NCBI GenBank assembly: GCA_019510305.1
Contig: JAEKKN010000023.1
Coordinates: forward strand, 38,488-102,487
From: Microbacterium sp.
GTDB lineage: Bacteria > Actinomycetota > Actinomycetes > Actinomycetales > Microbacteriaceae
Direction of reading: 5' to 3'
Length of the DNA: 64,000 bases
Shown: one piece after another, positions 23,695-32,730 of the stretch
Layout of the letters: every line of letters begins with the position of its first letter
Numbering within the stretch: the first letter of the stretch is position 1
The notes under the pieces: generated by a model
Databases searched by the model: none
Told to the model about the DNA's origin: nothing
The model's input: only the letters and a program-made list of their open reading frames with translations
Program-made: the position numbers and the translations under genes

Positions 23695-24756
23695 ATGACG
23701 CCCAGCGCCCTGCTCTCCGAACGGCTGCGATCGCATCGGCTGACGGCTCCGGCCCGGTCGGTGACAGATGCCGCGGCGCACATGCTCGCGGTGCAGAGCC
23801 AGGAGTTCCTGGGCGGAAGATGGGCGCTCGGGATCCGCTCCTCCGGATCGCCGACGCTGTCCGCAGTCGACCGCGCCTTCGCGAACGGGCGACTCGTCCG
23901 GTCGTGGACCATGCGCGGCACTCTGCACATCATCCCCGCCACCGATCTGCGCTGGGTGCTCTCCGTGACCGGTGCCCGCCAGCGACAGCAGGTCGCCGGC
24001 CGGCACCGGGAACTCGGCATCGACGCGGAGCTCCTGGCCCGCGTCGCACAGACGTTGCGCACGAAACTCGCAGATGGCGGGCGCACCAGGGCCCAGCTGC
24101 TCGACGACATCGCCGAGCTCGGCATCGACCCGGCAGCGCAGCGCGGCGTGCACATCATCGGGGCGCTGTGCGTGGATGCCGTGCTCGTGCAGGGACCGGT
24201 GGTCGCGCGCGACGGCGCCGTGGGGCGGGAGCAGCTGTTCGTCCTCGTCGACGAGCACATCCGAGAAGCGCCGTTTCCCGACGATCCGCTGGCCGAGATG
24301 TTCGTGCGGTACATCGACGGCCACGGGCCTGCGGGCGCCGCCGACTTCGCCTGGTGGTCGGGGCTCACCCTGGGGGTGGCGCGCGAGGCCGTCGAACGCG
24401 GCCGGCAGCGTGTCGACGAGGTGTCCGAGGGGCTCTTCGTCTCGTCTTCGCGCCCTCGGCGGGCGTCGGGCGGCGACGTGGTGCGCGCTCTGCCGATGTT
24501 CGACGAGTACTACATCTCGTATGCCGATCGCGCGCCCGTCGCCGACGTGGAGGCGATGAGGCGCATCGGTCCCGGGAAGAACGGCATGGTCCGCGCGAGC
24601 CTGCTCGCCGACGGACGCATCGCGGGTGCGTGGACGCATTCGGCGGCAGTCGGCAAGCATCGCGACGCACCCGTCGCCGAGCCCTTCGACTCTTCGCTCG
24701 ACCCGGGTGCGGTCGTCGCGGCGCTCCAGCGCTACAGCGATTTCGTCAGCGGCTGA
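23695..24756 (+). CDS. Winged-helix DNA-binding domain protein (HTH_42/AlkX-like)
   Basis: A 353-residue protein of the winged-helix DNA-binding family PF06224 (related to YcaQ/AlkX/AlkZ glycosylases). It includes MLAVQSQEFLGGRWALGIRS, RSWTMRGTLHIIPATDLRW (the family's conserved TMRGTLHI region) and a C-terminal DEYYISYADR. The AlkZ/YcaQ branch removes cross-linked or alkylated bases; this actinobacterial branch is not biochemically defined. CATCAT lies six bases before the ATG and no Shine-Dalgarno is visible. It is 28 bp downstream of gapB. Confidence 0.75.
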   Translation: MTPSALLSERLRSHRLTAPARSVTDAAAHMLAVQSQEFLGGRWALGIRSSGSPTLSAVDRAFANGRLVRSWTMRGTLHIIPATDLRWVLSVTGARQRQQVAGRHRELGIDAELLARVAQTLRTKLADGGRTRAQLLDDIAELGIDPAAQRGVHIIGALCVDAVLVQGPVVARDGAVGREQLFVLVDEHIREAPFPDDPLAEMFVRYIDGHGPAGAADFAWWSGLTLGVAREAVERGRQRVDEVSEGLFVSSSRPRRASGGDVVRALPMFDEYYISYADRAPVADVEAMRRIGPGKNGMVRASLLADGRIAGAWTHSAAVGKHRDAPVAEPFDSSLDPGAVVAALQRYSDFVSG

Positions 24757-24774
24757 GCATCGAGCGGTCCCGCC

Positions 24775-26217
24775 TCACTCGTCGGCGTGCCGCAGGAGGA
24801 AGTTGTACACCTCGTTGTCGTCGACGCCGGGGAAGGCGCCGCGGGGGAGCGGCGAGAACATGTGCGTGTGCACGCGCGCGCTCGGCCATGCCTTTCCCTG
24901 CCAGCGTTCGGCGAGATCCGCCGGAGGACGCCGGCAGCACGCCTCGTCGGGGCACGTCGACACGGCTCGATCAGCGGTCTCCCGTCCTCGCCACCAGCGC
25001 GCGTCGTCGAAGGGCACACCGACCGTCACCGAGAACTCGCCGTCGCTCGACGAACCGGTCTGGGTCGAGCACCAGAAGGTGCCAGACGGGGTGTCGGTGT
25101 ACTGATGGTGCTCGGTCGTGCGGTTCTGCTGGGTGAAAGCTCCTCGCGCCTGGAACTTGCGGCACACGCGCTGCCCTTCGACGGCTCCCGTGACGTCCAT
25201 GGGCAGGGGCAGATCGTCGTTCTCGTAGACGCGCGTGATGGCGCCGGTCTCATCCACGCGGAGGAAGTGCAGCGGCATCCCCAGGTGCTGCGTGAGCAGG
25301 TTCGTCATGCGCATGCCAGCGGCCTCGTGCGTCACGCCGAACGCGTCGCGGAAATCCTCCACCGCGAGGTTGCGGTCCTTCTTCGCCTGCTGCAGGAAGG
25401 TGACGGATGCGGTCTCGGGCATAAGGCACGAGGCGGCGAAGTAGTTGATCTCGAGCCGCTGCTGCAGGAAGTCGGCGTAGGAGGTGGGTGGACGGTGGCC
25501 GAGCAGACGGTGCGCCATCGCCTGCAAAGCCATCGATCGCAATCCGTGGCCGCCGGGGATCGACGCGGGCGGCAGATAGATGCGCCCGCTCTCGAGGTCG
25601 GTCACCGAGCGCGTGGAATGCGGCAGGTCGCTGACGTAGATGAGCTCGAATCCGAGCTTCTCGGCCATGATGTTCACGGTGCGGTGGGTGAGCGCCCCCT
25701 GCACGTGCCCGGCCTGGCGGAGCTGCTTCTCCGCCAGCTTCTCGATGTCGGGGAGGTAGTTGTGCTGCGAGCGCATGCGCAACCGCAGCTCGGTGTTCGC
25801 CCGTCGCGCTTCTTCGGGGGTGGCGATGGCTTCGCGCTCCCGGCGCTGCAGTTCGCGGTGCAGGCCCAGCAGCGATTCGATCGTCTCGTCGCTCATGCCC
25901 TTCGTGACGCGGACGGGCGCGATGCCGAGCTGACGGAACACCGGGCTCTCCTGCGCTCGCTCGAGCTCGATCTCGAGAGCGGCTCGCCGGTTCGGCGGCT
26001 CGCCCGAGATGAGATCGGTGACTTCGGTGTGCGTCGCGTGCGCGATCGCCTGGAGCAGCGACAGCTTGGGTTCGCGCTTGCCGTTCTCGATCAGGCTGAG
26101 CTGCGAGCCGGCCACGCCGACCAGTGCGCCGAGTTCGTCGAGCGTGAAGCCGTTCTCGAGCCGGTGATGGCGGATGCGGTGGCCGAGCGTCGTGAGATGG
26201 ATGCCGGTAGGAGACAT
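24775..26217 (-). CDS. RamB/ScfR-like transcriptional regulator (XRE + ImmA/IrrE domain)
   Basis: A 480-residue regulator. Residues about 8-70 form an XRE helix-turn-helix (LGALVGVAGSQLSLIENGKR). Residues about 180-330 match the ImmA/IrrE-like domain, and the C-terminal third is the short-chain fatty acyl regulator domain with several Cys and HTHMFSPLPRGAFPGVDDNE. This is the layout of RamB, which controls acetate and glyoxylate genes in Corynebacterium and Mycobacterium. It is divergent from pckG. TAAGAT lies six bases before the ATG, so translation is likely leaderless. A perfect palindrome 17-32 bp upstream of its start is a likely operator. Confidence 0.85.
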   Translation of the reverse strand: MSPTGIHLTTLGHRIRHHRLENGFTLDELGALVGVAGSQLSLIENGKREPKLSLLQAIAHATHTEVTDLISGEPPNRRAALEIELERAQESPVFRQLGIAPVRVTKGMSDETIESLLGLHRELQRREREAIATPEEARRANTELRLRMRSQHNYLPDIEKLAEKQLRQAGHVQGALTHRTVNIMAEKLGFELIYVSDLPHSTRSVTDLESGRIYLPPASIPGGHGLRSMALQAMAHRLLGHRPPTSYADFLQQRLEINYFAASCLMPETASVTFLQQAKKDRNLAVEDFRDAFGVTHEAAGMRMTNLLTQHLGMPLHFLRVDETGAITRVYENDDLPLPMDVTGAVEGQRVCRKFQARGAFTQQNRTTEHHQYTDTPSGTFWCSTQTGSSSDGEFSVTVGVPFDDARWWRGRETADRAVSTCPDEACCRRPPADLAERWQGKAWPSARVHTHMFSPLPRGAFPGVDDNEVYNFLLRHADE

Positions 26218-26233
26218 TCCTTGATCTTAGCGA

Positions 26234-26249
26234 AAGAATCACGATTCTT
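26234..26249. promoter_or_regulatory. Palindromic operator between the RamB-like gene and pckG
   Basis: AAGAATCACGATTCTT is a perfect inverted repeat (AAGAATC-AC-GATTCTT). It overlaps the probable RamB-like promoter (its -10 TAAGAT is at 26224-26229) and lies about 80 bp before pckG. A looser GATTC...GAATC repeat and two GCGAAAG/GCCGAAAG words surround it. It is the likely binding site of the adjacent regulator or of another carbon-source regulator. Confidence 0.5.
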
Positions 26250-26329
26250 ATCGGCTCGAATCGCCGAAAGTCATCGAAGAGTCAGAAGAAGATGGATGCA
26301 ACGGCCCCCACTTCAAAGGAGCAGCAGTC

Positions 26330-28192
26330 ATGGCGATCGCCGAAGTCTTCACCCCTCGCGCAGCATCCGTCGCCCCCGTGCGCACGTTCGGGACGGCACC
26401 GACCTATGACACCCCCGCGATGACCGAGCTGGCCGAATGGGTCGACGGGATCGCCGCGCTCACGCAGCCCGCCCGCATCCACTGGGTCGACGGTTCGCGC
26501 GCCGAGAACGACTGGCTGCTGCGCGGCTTGGTCGACGAGGGCAAGCTCATCAAGCTCAACCCCGAATGGCGCCCCGGTTCCTACCTCGCACGCTCGCACC
26601 CGAGCGACGTCGCCCGCACCGAGGGTCGCACGTTCATCTCCTCCGAGCGCGAAGAAGATGCGGGTCCCACGAACAACTGGGCGCCGCCGGCCGAGATGCG
26701 TCAGAAGATGACCGAGGTCTTCGAAGGCTCGATGCGCGGGCGGACGATGTACGTCGTGCCGTTCTCGATGGGGCCCGTCGGCGGTCCGCTGTCGCACATC
26801 GGCGTCCAGGTCACCGACAGCGCCTACGCCGTCACCTCGATCGGCATCATGACCCGTGTCGGCGACGCGGTCACCCGGCAGATCGCCGACGGCGCCCCGT
26901 GGGTCAAGACCGTGCACTCGGTCGGCGCACCGCTCGCCGAGGGCGAAACCGACGTCGAGTGGCCGTGCAACGACGACAAGTACATCGTGCACTTCCCCGA
27001 GACGCTCGAGGTCTACTCCTTCGGCTCGGGATACGGCGGCAACGCGATCCTCGCGAAGAAGTGCTTCGCGCTGCGGATCGCCTCGGTGATCGCCCGCGAC
27101 GAAGGCTGGCTCGCAGAGCACATGCTGCTCATCCGCGTGATCTCCCCGGAGGGCAAGGCCTACCATGTGGCCGCCGCGTTCCCCTCGGCCTGCGGCAAGA
27201 CGAACCTCGCGATGCTGCGCCCGACGATCCCCGGGTGGAAGGTCGAGACCCTCGGCGACGACATCGCCTGGATCCGTCCGGGCGAAGACGGCCGCATGTG
27301 GGCCATCAACCCGGAAGCCGGGTTCTTCGGAGTCGCGCCGGGAACCGGCGAGTCGACGAACGTCACGGCGGTCGAGACGCTCTGGGGCAACACGATCTTC
27401 ACGAACGTCGCGCTCCGACCCGACGGTGACGTCTGGTGGGAGGGTCTGACCGACCAGGCGCCTGCGAACCTCATCGACTGGGAGGGCAACCCGTGGACGC
27501 CGGAGTCCGGACGGCCCGCGGCGCACCCGAACTCGCGCTTCACGGTGTCGGCGGCGCAGTGCCCGCAGATCTCCGAGGACTGGGAGTCGGCGGTTCCGCT
27601 CGATGTCATCCTGTTCGGCGGGCGCCGCGCGAGCAACGTTCCGCTCGTCGTCGAGGCGACCGACTGGACCCACGGCGTCTTCCTCGGCTCCAACATCTCC
27701 TCCGAGCGCACGGCCGCGGCCGAGGGCACGGTCGGTGAACTGCGCCGGGACCCGTTCGCGATGCTGCCGTTCTGCGGGTACAACATGGCCGACTACTTCG
27801 CGCACTGGCTGAAGGTCGGCCGCACCCTGCGCTTCGACCGTGCACCGCGGATCTTCCAGGTGAACTGGTTCCGTCGCGGCGACGACGGCCGCTTCCTGTG
27901 GCCCGGCTTCGGCGACAACTCGCGCGTCGTCGACTGGATCATCCGCCGGGTCTCGGGTGAGGTGGGCGCGGTCGACAGCCCGATCGGCCGTCTGCCGATC
28001 ACCTCCGACCTCAACCTCGACGGTCTCGACATCCCCGCCGAAGACCTCGACGAGCTGTTCTCGGTCGACGCCGAAGCGTGGAAGACCGAGGCCGATCTCA
28101 CCGAGGCGTTCTACGACACCTTCGGAGACAAGCTCCCGGCCGCGCTGCGCGCCGAGCTGGCATCGCTGCGGTACCGCCTGGCGAACGCCTGA
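26330..28192 (+). CDS. pckG: Phosphoenolpyruvate carboxykinase (GTP)
   Basis: A 620-residue GTP-dependent [18 protein letters not shown] near residue 285 is the P-loop with the hyper-reactive Cys of the GTP class, GDDIAW carries metal ligands, and [12 protein letters not shown] and [22 protein letters not shown] are GTP-site and C-lobe signatures. It converts oxaloacetate to PEP for gluconeogenesis. AAAGGAG lies eight bases before the ATG. Its divergent partner is a RamB-like regulator, so expression should follow acetate or organic-acid use. It ends in a pair of strong hairpins. Confidence 0.97.
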   Translation: MAIAEVFTPRAASVAPVRTFGTAPTYDTPAMTELAEWVDGIAALTQPARIHWVDGSRAENDWLLRGLVDEGKLIKLNPEWRPGSYLARSHPSDVARTEGRTFISSEREEDAGPTNNWAPPAEMRQKMTEVFEGSMRGRTMYVVPFSMGPVGGPLSHIGVQVTDSAYAVTSIGIMTRVGDAVTRQIADGAPWVKTVHSVGAPLAEGETDVEWPCNDDKYIVHFPETLEVYSFGSGYGGNAILAKKCFALRIASVIARDEGWLAEHMLLIRVISPEGKAYHVAAAFPSACGKTNLAMLRPTIPGWKVETLGDDIAWIRPGEDGRMWAINPEAGFFGVAPGTGESTNVTAVETLWGNTIFTNVALRPDGDVWWEGLTDQAPANLIDWEGNPWTPESGRPAAHPNSRFTVSAAQCPQISEDWESAVPLDVILFGGRRASNVPLVVEATDWTHGVFLGSNISSERTAAAEGTVGELRRDPFAMLPFCGYNMADYFAHWLKVGRTLRFDRAPRIFQVNWFRRGDDGRFLWPGFGDNSRVVDWIIRRVSGEVGAVDSPIGRLPITSDLNLDGLDIPAEDLDELFSVDAEAWKTEADLTEAFYDTFGDKLPAALRAELASLRYRLANA

Positions 28193-28200
28193 CACAGACG

Positions 28201-28294
28201 GGGCGCCGGCATCGGGGGATACGGCGCCCTTCCACCCCGCGAGGCGGGATGCTCGAGACGAACCCATGGCTGAGTGGTCTCGAGCATCCCGCCT
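28201..28294. terminator. Two hairpins between convergent pckG and an ABC exporter
   Basis: The first hairpin is GGGCGCCG (28201-28208) with CGGCGCCC (28222-28229). The second is larger: the arm beginning AGGCGGGATG (28242-28259) pairs over 18 bp with 28277-28294. Both lie between the two stop codons (28192 and 28317) and can act on either strand. No U-tract is seen. Confidence 0.75.
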
Positions 28295-28316
28295 TCGCGT
28301 TCTTCGGGAGGCCGGG

Positions 28317-30200
28317 TCAGGCCAGGAGCTGGTGGCGGGCGAGGTCTCGGTAGAGCGGAGTCGACTCGATGAGCTCGGCGTGCGTGCCGCTGCCGACGAC
28401 GACGCCGTCCTGCAGCACGACGATGAGGTCGCTGTCGACGACGGTCGACAGCCGATGCGCGATCACGATGAGCGTGCGGTCGGCCGACACGGCGTCGATC
28501 GCCTCGCGCATGCGCTGCTCGTTCACGCCGTCGAGCGATGAGGTCGACTCGTCGAGCAGCAGGATCGGAGCGTCGGTGAGCAGTGCGCGGGCGATCGCGA
28601 GACGCTGACGCTCGCCGCCCGACAGCATCACGCCGTCTTCGCCCACGGGGGCGTCGAGTCCGAGAGGGTTGCGTTCGAGCACCTCGCCGAGATTCACGGC
28701 GCGGAGCACGCGCTCGCAGTCGGCATCGGATGCGGCGGGTGAGGCGAGCCGCAGGTTGTCGGCGAGCGTTCCGGCGAGCGTGGGAGCATCCTGCTCCACG
28801 TAACCGAAGTGTGCTCGCAGCTCTTCGCGCGGGTAGGTGCGCGCATCGTGACCGTGCAGGCGGATGGACCCGCCTGTGGGGTCGTAGAAACGCTCGACCA
28901 AAGAGAGGATCGTGCTCTTGCCCGCGCCGCTGGGACCGACGAGCGCCACCCGAGACCCCCGGGGTACCGTGAAGGAGACGCCTCGGAGCACGTCCCGCTC
29001 GGAGGCGGGGTTCGGGTCGTTCGACGGGTCGAGGTGCGCGTCTGCGAGCAGGGTGCGCGCTTCTCTCGCCGCCTTCTCCCGCGCGGCCACCACGTTCTCC
29101 GGATATCGGAAGCGCACGTCGCGGAACTCCAGGGCCGGAGCATCGGGGTCCGCGGGGTCGCGGGGGAGCGACGCCGTGATCTCGGCATCCGCCTGATCCT
29201 CCGTGGGGAGGTCGAGGACCTCCTGGATGCGTCCCAGGGCGCCGAGGGCCTGGTTCACCGAGGTGATCGCGCCGAAGGTCGTGGCCAGCGGCATCACGAG
29301 CATGAACAGGAACATGATGAACGTGATCAGGGAGGCGATCGTGATGGTTCCCGCCGCGACCCGGAATCCGCCGACCCCGAGAACGACGAGCAGCGACAGC
29401 TGCAGGGCGATGCCTGCGATCGGGACGACCAGCGAGGAGATCTTCGCGATCTGCACGCCGATGCCGTATGCGTCGGCGGCGAGATCCGACACTGCGGCCG
29501 TCTCACGCTCGGTGGCGCCGGAGGCACGGACGGTGCGGATCGATCCGACGGCGCGTTCGACGCCGGAGGCGAGCTCTCCGACCTTGACCTGCTGAGCCGT
29601 CGAGGCGGTGCGGATGCGCCCGCTGAGGGCGACGACCACGGTCACAGATGCTCCGATCACCACCACGATGAGCAGGAGCAGCAGGGGGTCGATCACGAGC
29701 ATCGCGATCAAAGCGCCAAGGAACAGGATCGCGCTGCCGACGGCATCAGCCAGTCCCTGTGTGAGCACCGCGTAGAGCAGGGTCGTGTCGGTGCCGACGC
29801 GCGACACGAGGTCACCGGTGCGCCGTGCGTCGAACTCGCTGATCGGCAGATGCAGGATGCGGGCGATGAGCTTGCGCCGGCTCGAATGCACGACGGCGGT
29901 GCCGGTGCGCTGCAGCAGGTAGTGCTGATATCCCGAGAGGATCGACGAGACCACCACGAAGCCGACGAGCAGCCAGATCAACAGGCCGAGGCCGCGGTTG
30001 CCCTGCACGGCGTCGATGACCTGGCCGACGAGCAGCGGCTGCACGAGCGACGTCGCGGCTCCCGCGACGCTGAGGATCGCGACGACGATCAACGTGCGCT
30101 TGTGCTCGAAGAGGAACGGGAGGAGCTGACGGAACGTGGCGCGCGGACCGTCCTGCTGCGCGCCGCGTCTCAGGCGGCGGGATGTCGCCGTGCTGGACAT
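28317..30200 (-). CDS. ABC transporter, fused permease-ATPase (exporter type)
   Basis: A 627-residue type IV ABC half-exporter. The first 330 residues form the six-helix membrane domain, then an ATPase with Walker A GPSGAGKS near 423, signature LSGGERQR near 527, Walker B ILLLDES near 547 and IAHRLSTV. Half-exporters dimerise to export lipids, peptides or drugs. The ATG at 30200 has GAGG seven to eight bases upstream. An unusual 30-residue Ala/Arg-rich insert (AAREKAAREARTLLADAH onward) separates the FRYPENV strand from DVLRGVSF at the start of the ATPase. Upstream, GAAGTAC is repeated 11 bp apart in the promoter region. Confidence 0.9.
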   Translation of the reverse strand: MSSTATSRRLRRGAQQDGPRATFRQLLPFLFEHKRTLIVVAILSVAGAATSLVQPLLVGQVIDAVQGNRGLGLLIWLLVGFVVVSSILSGYQHYLLQRTGTAVVHSSRRKLIARILHLPISEFDARRTGDLVSRVGTDTTLLYAVLTQGLADAVGSAILFLGALIAMLVIDPLLLLLIVVVIGASVTVVVALSGRIRTASTAQQVKVGELASGVERAVGSIRTVRASGATERETAAVSDLAADAYGIGVQIAKISSLVVPIAGIALQLSLLVVLGVGGFRVAAGTITIASLITFIMFLFMLVMPLATTFGAITSVNQALGALGRIQEVLDLPTEDQADAEITASLPRDPADPDAPALEFRDVRFRYPENVVAAREKAAREARTLLADAHLDPSNDPNPASERDVLRGVSFTVPRGSRVALVGPSGAGKSTILSLVERFYDPTGGSIRLHGHDARTYPREELRAHFGYVEQDAPTLAGTLADNLRLASPAASDADCERVLRAVNLGEVLERNPLGLDAPVGEDGVMLSGGERQRLAIARALLTDAPILLLDESTSSLDGVNEQRMREAIDAVSADRTLIVIAHRLSTVVDSDLIVVLQDGVVVGSGTHAELIESTPLYRDLARHQLLA

Positions 30201-30291
30201 GCGGAACCTCGTTCTGGAGATGTGTACTTCGACCGTACTTCGTGCCGAATCCGAGTCTGTGGATGGGCTGTGTGGTCGACGGAGGGGCGCA

Positions 30292-30639
30292 TCAGCGGTG
30301 GATGAGCTCCTGCCAGTTCTCCGGCACGCGGCCTGCCGGTCCCGGTACGGGCTGATCTGCGGGATGGCTCCTCGGCGCCGCGAGCCTCGGCCCCTCGAGC
30401 GTGGTCTCGTCCGCATAATCCCAGTACCATTCCTCGCCCGGCTCGAAGCTCTGCATGAGCCGGTGGCCCGTTTCGCGGAAGTGGGCGCTGGCGTGCTGAC
30501 CGGGTGACGTGTCGCAGCAGCCGATGTGTCCGCAGGCGGCGCAGCGGCGCAGGTGCACCCAGAACCCGCCGTCCGCGTCGCACTCGACGCATCCGGTCCC
30601 GGACGGCGCCGCGTTCGTGTCGATGTCGGAAATCATCAT
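30292..30639 (-). CDS. UBP-type zinc finger protein
   Basis: A 115-residue protein with a zf-UBP domain: CVECDADGGFWVHLRRCAAC, GHIGCCD, HASAHFRETGHRLM supply the Cys/His ligand pattern, and FEPGEEWYWDYADE is the aromatic strand of the ubiquitin-binding fold. In eukaryotes the fold binds the free tail of ubiquitin; actinobacterial versions have no assigned role. AGAGGAAGAG precedes the ATG. It is 11 bp downstream of the cNMP-binding flavoprotein gene, an arrangement I recall as recurrent in actinobacteria, so they should work together. Confidence 0.85.
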   Translation of the reverse strand: MMISDIDTNAAPSGTGCVECDADGGFWVHLRRCAACGHIGCCDTSPGQHASAHFRETGHRLMQSFEPGEEWYWDYADETTLEGPRLAAPRSHPADQPVPGPAGRVPENWQELIHR

Positions 30640-30650
30640 CTCTTCCTCTC

Positions 30651-32306
30651 TCAGAATGCCAGCGCGCGGTGGACGGACGCCACCGCGCTCGATCCTTCGC
30701 CGACAGCGGCCGCGACCCGCTTCATCGAGCCGCGCCGCACGTCTCCTGCCGCGAACACCCGTGGTGCCGACGTCTCGAACGGCAACGGCTCACGACCGAG
30801 CCCCTGCCACTGCGCGAGGGTCTGGATCCCCACATCGGTGCCGGTGCGGATGAACCCCTCGGCGTCGCGGTCGAGCGTCGGCAGCCAGGACGTCGCGGGC
30901 GTCGCTCCGATGAAGCAGAACAGCCCCCGAGCGTCGACCTCGCCGACGGTGTCGATGCGCACCGACTCCAGCGTGCCGTCCCCGTCGAGTCCGGTGACGT
31001 TCGAGGATGTGTGGACATGCACACGCGGGTCGTCGGCGAGACGGTCGGCCAGGTAGCTCGACATTCGCGTGCCCAGGTCGTGGCCCCGCACGACGAGGTG
31101 CACGGGCGAGCCGTGGGCTGCGAGGTAGAGCGCGGCTTGTCCAGCGGAGTTCGCGCCGCCGACCACCACCACGGGCTTGCCCTGCACCTGGCGCAGCTCG
31201 AGCGGAGTGGCGGCGTAGTACACCCCGGAACGCTCGAAGTCCGCCCATCGATCGAGGTCGAGTCGACGATACGCCGCTCCCGAAGTGACGACCGCGCTGC
31301 GCGCGCGGATCAGACGACCGTCCGACAGGGCGATGTCGAGCAGGTCGGGTCCGGCCCGAGTCAGCCCGACCGCTTCGCACGGCGCATAGACCCGCACGCC
31401 GAACTTCAGCGCCTGGAGTATCGCCTGGCCGATCAGATCGCCGCCGCTGACGCCGAAAGGAAACCCCAGGAAGTTCTCGATGCGTGACGTGGCTGCGGCC
31501 TGTCCGCCCGGTGCGACGGCATCCAGCAGAACAGTGCTCAGACCCTCGGAGGCTCCGTAGATGGCGGCCGCGAGTCCGGCAGGGCCGCCGCCGACCACGA
31601 CGAGATCGACGACCTCATCCGCCTGTGCCTGATAGCTGAGGCCGAGGCGCTCGGCGACGAGGCCGGGAGTCGCGCGCTTGAGCGGTTCGCCCTGGATGAA
31701 GGCGACCGGAAGGTCACCGACCGTGATGTCATGCGAGTCGAGCGAGCCCAGCTCGCCGGGTGGGAGAGCCACGGCCTTGTGCACCAGGTCGAGGCGCTCG
31801 GCGAAACGACGCAACGCCAGGAGGTCGTTCGACGACGCGGTTCCCACGAACTTCAGGGTCATGGCGGCAGGCCCCGTGCGGAGCGATTCACGGCGCGCCC
31901 ACAGAGCGTGCAGGATCAGATCGCACAGTTCGTCGTCCTCGTTCATGAGGGCACGCAGTGCCGCCCGGCTCACGCGGTGGACCCGTCCCGGTTGCATCAC
32001 GCGCGCCGTCAGAAACGCGCTCTGCCCGTTCAACAGCCCCAGTTCGCCGGCGAAGGAGCGCGGACCCATGGTGGTGATGACGGCCTCTTCGATCCAGCGT
32101 GCGGCGCCGCGGACGATCTGAATCTCACCGGATTCGATGACGATGAGGTCGTAGTCCGCGTCGCCGGCGCGGAACACATGGTCGCCGGCGGCGACGTCCT
32201 CCGCGGTGCCGGCCGCGACCAGCCGTCCCCACTGCTCATCGGTGAGCACAGGCGACATGACCGGATCCGCCTCTTCCGGTCCGTCGTGCTCTTCGATTCC
32301 GTCCAA
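30651..32306 (-). CDS. Cyclic-nucleotide-binding-domain thioredoxin-reductase-like flavoprotein
   Basis: A 551-residue protein. Residues about 20-140 form a CRP-like cNMP-binding domain (GSFAGELGLLNGQ-like segment). Residues about 230-551 are a thioredoxin-reductase-like enzyme with FAD motif VVGGGPAGLAAAIYG, NADPH motif VVGGANSAGQAAL and the late FAD segment RVFAAGDVRRGS. The redox CxxC expected after GVYYAATP is absent, so it cannot reduce thioredoxin in the usual way. The start is TTG at 32306, supported by GGAGG six bases upstream; an ATG 16 codons later lacks a good site. It precedes the UBP zinc finger gene. Confidence 0.88.
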   Translation of the reverse strand: MDGIEEHDGPEEADPVMSPVLTDEQWGRLVAAGTAEDVAAGDHVFRAGDADYDLIVIESGEIQIVRGAARWIEEAVITTMGPRSFAGELGLLNGQSAFLTARVMQPGRVHRVSRAALRALMNEDDELCDLILHALWARRESLRTGPAAMTLKFVGTASSNDLLALRRFAERLDLVHKAVALPPGELGSLDSHDITVGDLPVAFIQGEPLKRATPGLVAERLGLSYQAQADEVVDLVVVGGGPAGLAAAIYGASEGLSTVLLDAVAPGGQAAATSRIENFLGFPFGVSGGDLIGQAILQALKFGVRVYAPCEAVGLTRAGPDLLDIALSDGRLIRARSAVVTSGAAYRRLDLDRWADFERSGVYYAATPLELRQVQGKPVVVVGGANSAGQAALYLAAHGSPVHLVVRGHDLGTRMSSYLADRLADDPRVHVHTSSNVTGLDGDGTLESVRIDTVGEVDARGLFCFIGATPATSWLPTLDRDAEGFIRTGTDVGIQTLAQWQGLGREPLPFETSAPRVFAAGDVRRGSMKRVAAAVGEGSSAVASVHRALAF

Positions 32307-32415
32307 TCGGCGCCTCCGATGCTCGTGGCGTCAACGGTATCCGTTGACTGGGCGCGGATTCCACCGCGCGCGGGTATTTCGTTCTGCACATCCGAGCGCG
32401 GCCGAGATGTGTCTG

Positions 32416-32619
32416 TCAGCGCTGGCCGAACCGCCGGTGAGCCGCCTGCTTGCTGACGCCGAGTGCACTCGCGATCGCCTGCCACGAGTAGCCGAGGTTG
32501 CGTGCTCGACGCACCTGGGTCTCTTCGGCGCGAGCGATGTCCTGGCGTATGGCGGCGAGGCGGTGCAGCTCTGACAGCGGCTCGCCCCCTTCGTGCTGTG
32601 CGATCGCGGGTGTCGTCAT
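32416..32619 (-). CDS. Small helix-turn-helix protein, probably autoregulatory
   Basis: A 67-residue protein. The N-terminal half is a charged helix (LHRLAAIRQDIARAEETQVR); the C-terminal half is a compact HTH, SWQAIASALGVSKQAAHRRF, of the AsnC/sigma-region-4-like type. AAAGGAG lies seven bases before the ATG at 32619, which excludes the longer reading back to 32820. Two inverted repeats built from GTCAA/TTGAC cover its promoter, so it very likely represses itself. It heads the group with the cNMP flavoprotein and UBP zinc finger and may control them. Confidence 0.75.
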   Translation of the reverse strand: MTTPAIAQHEGGEPLSELHRLAAIRQDIARAEETQVRRARNLGYSWQAIASALGVSKQAAHRRFGQR

Positions 32620-32634
32620 CTCGATTCTCCTTTC

Positions 32635-32681
32635 GTCAACCATTGTTGACGAGCTCGGTCGATCTGTCAACATGCCTTGAC
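32635..32681 (-). promoter_or_regulatory. Promoter with two GTCAA/TTGAC operators
   Basis: On the minus strand, TTGACA (plus positions 32665-32670) and AACAAT (32642-32647) are separated by 17 bp, a near-consensus promoter. GTCAACCATTGTTGAC (32635-32650) and GTCAACATGCCTTGAC (32666-32681) are inverted repeats whose centres are 31 bp apart, about three helical turns. They cover the -10 and -35 boxes. The arrangement predicts cooperative repression by the small HTH protein. Confidence 0.75.
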
Positions 32682-32730
32682 GAGTCGCACGATCTCCCGA
32701 ATGCATCCATCCGGATGGCACACTGAACGG

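Noticed and set aside
26282-28267. A 661-codon frame antisense to pckG
   Set aside because: It mirrors pckG; it has no family features and would cross the double terminator.
30201-30416. 72-residue N-terminal extension of the ABC exporter
   Set aside because: The extension is Arg/Ser-rich, overlaps the end of the UBP finger gene, and the ATG at 30200 has a proper Shine-Dalgarno.
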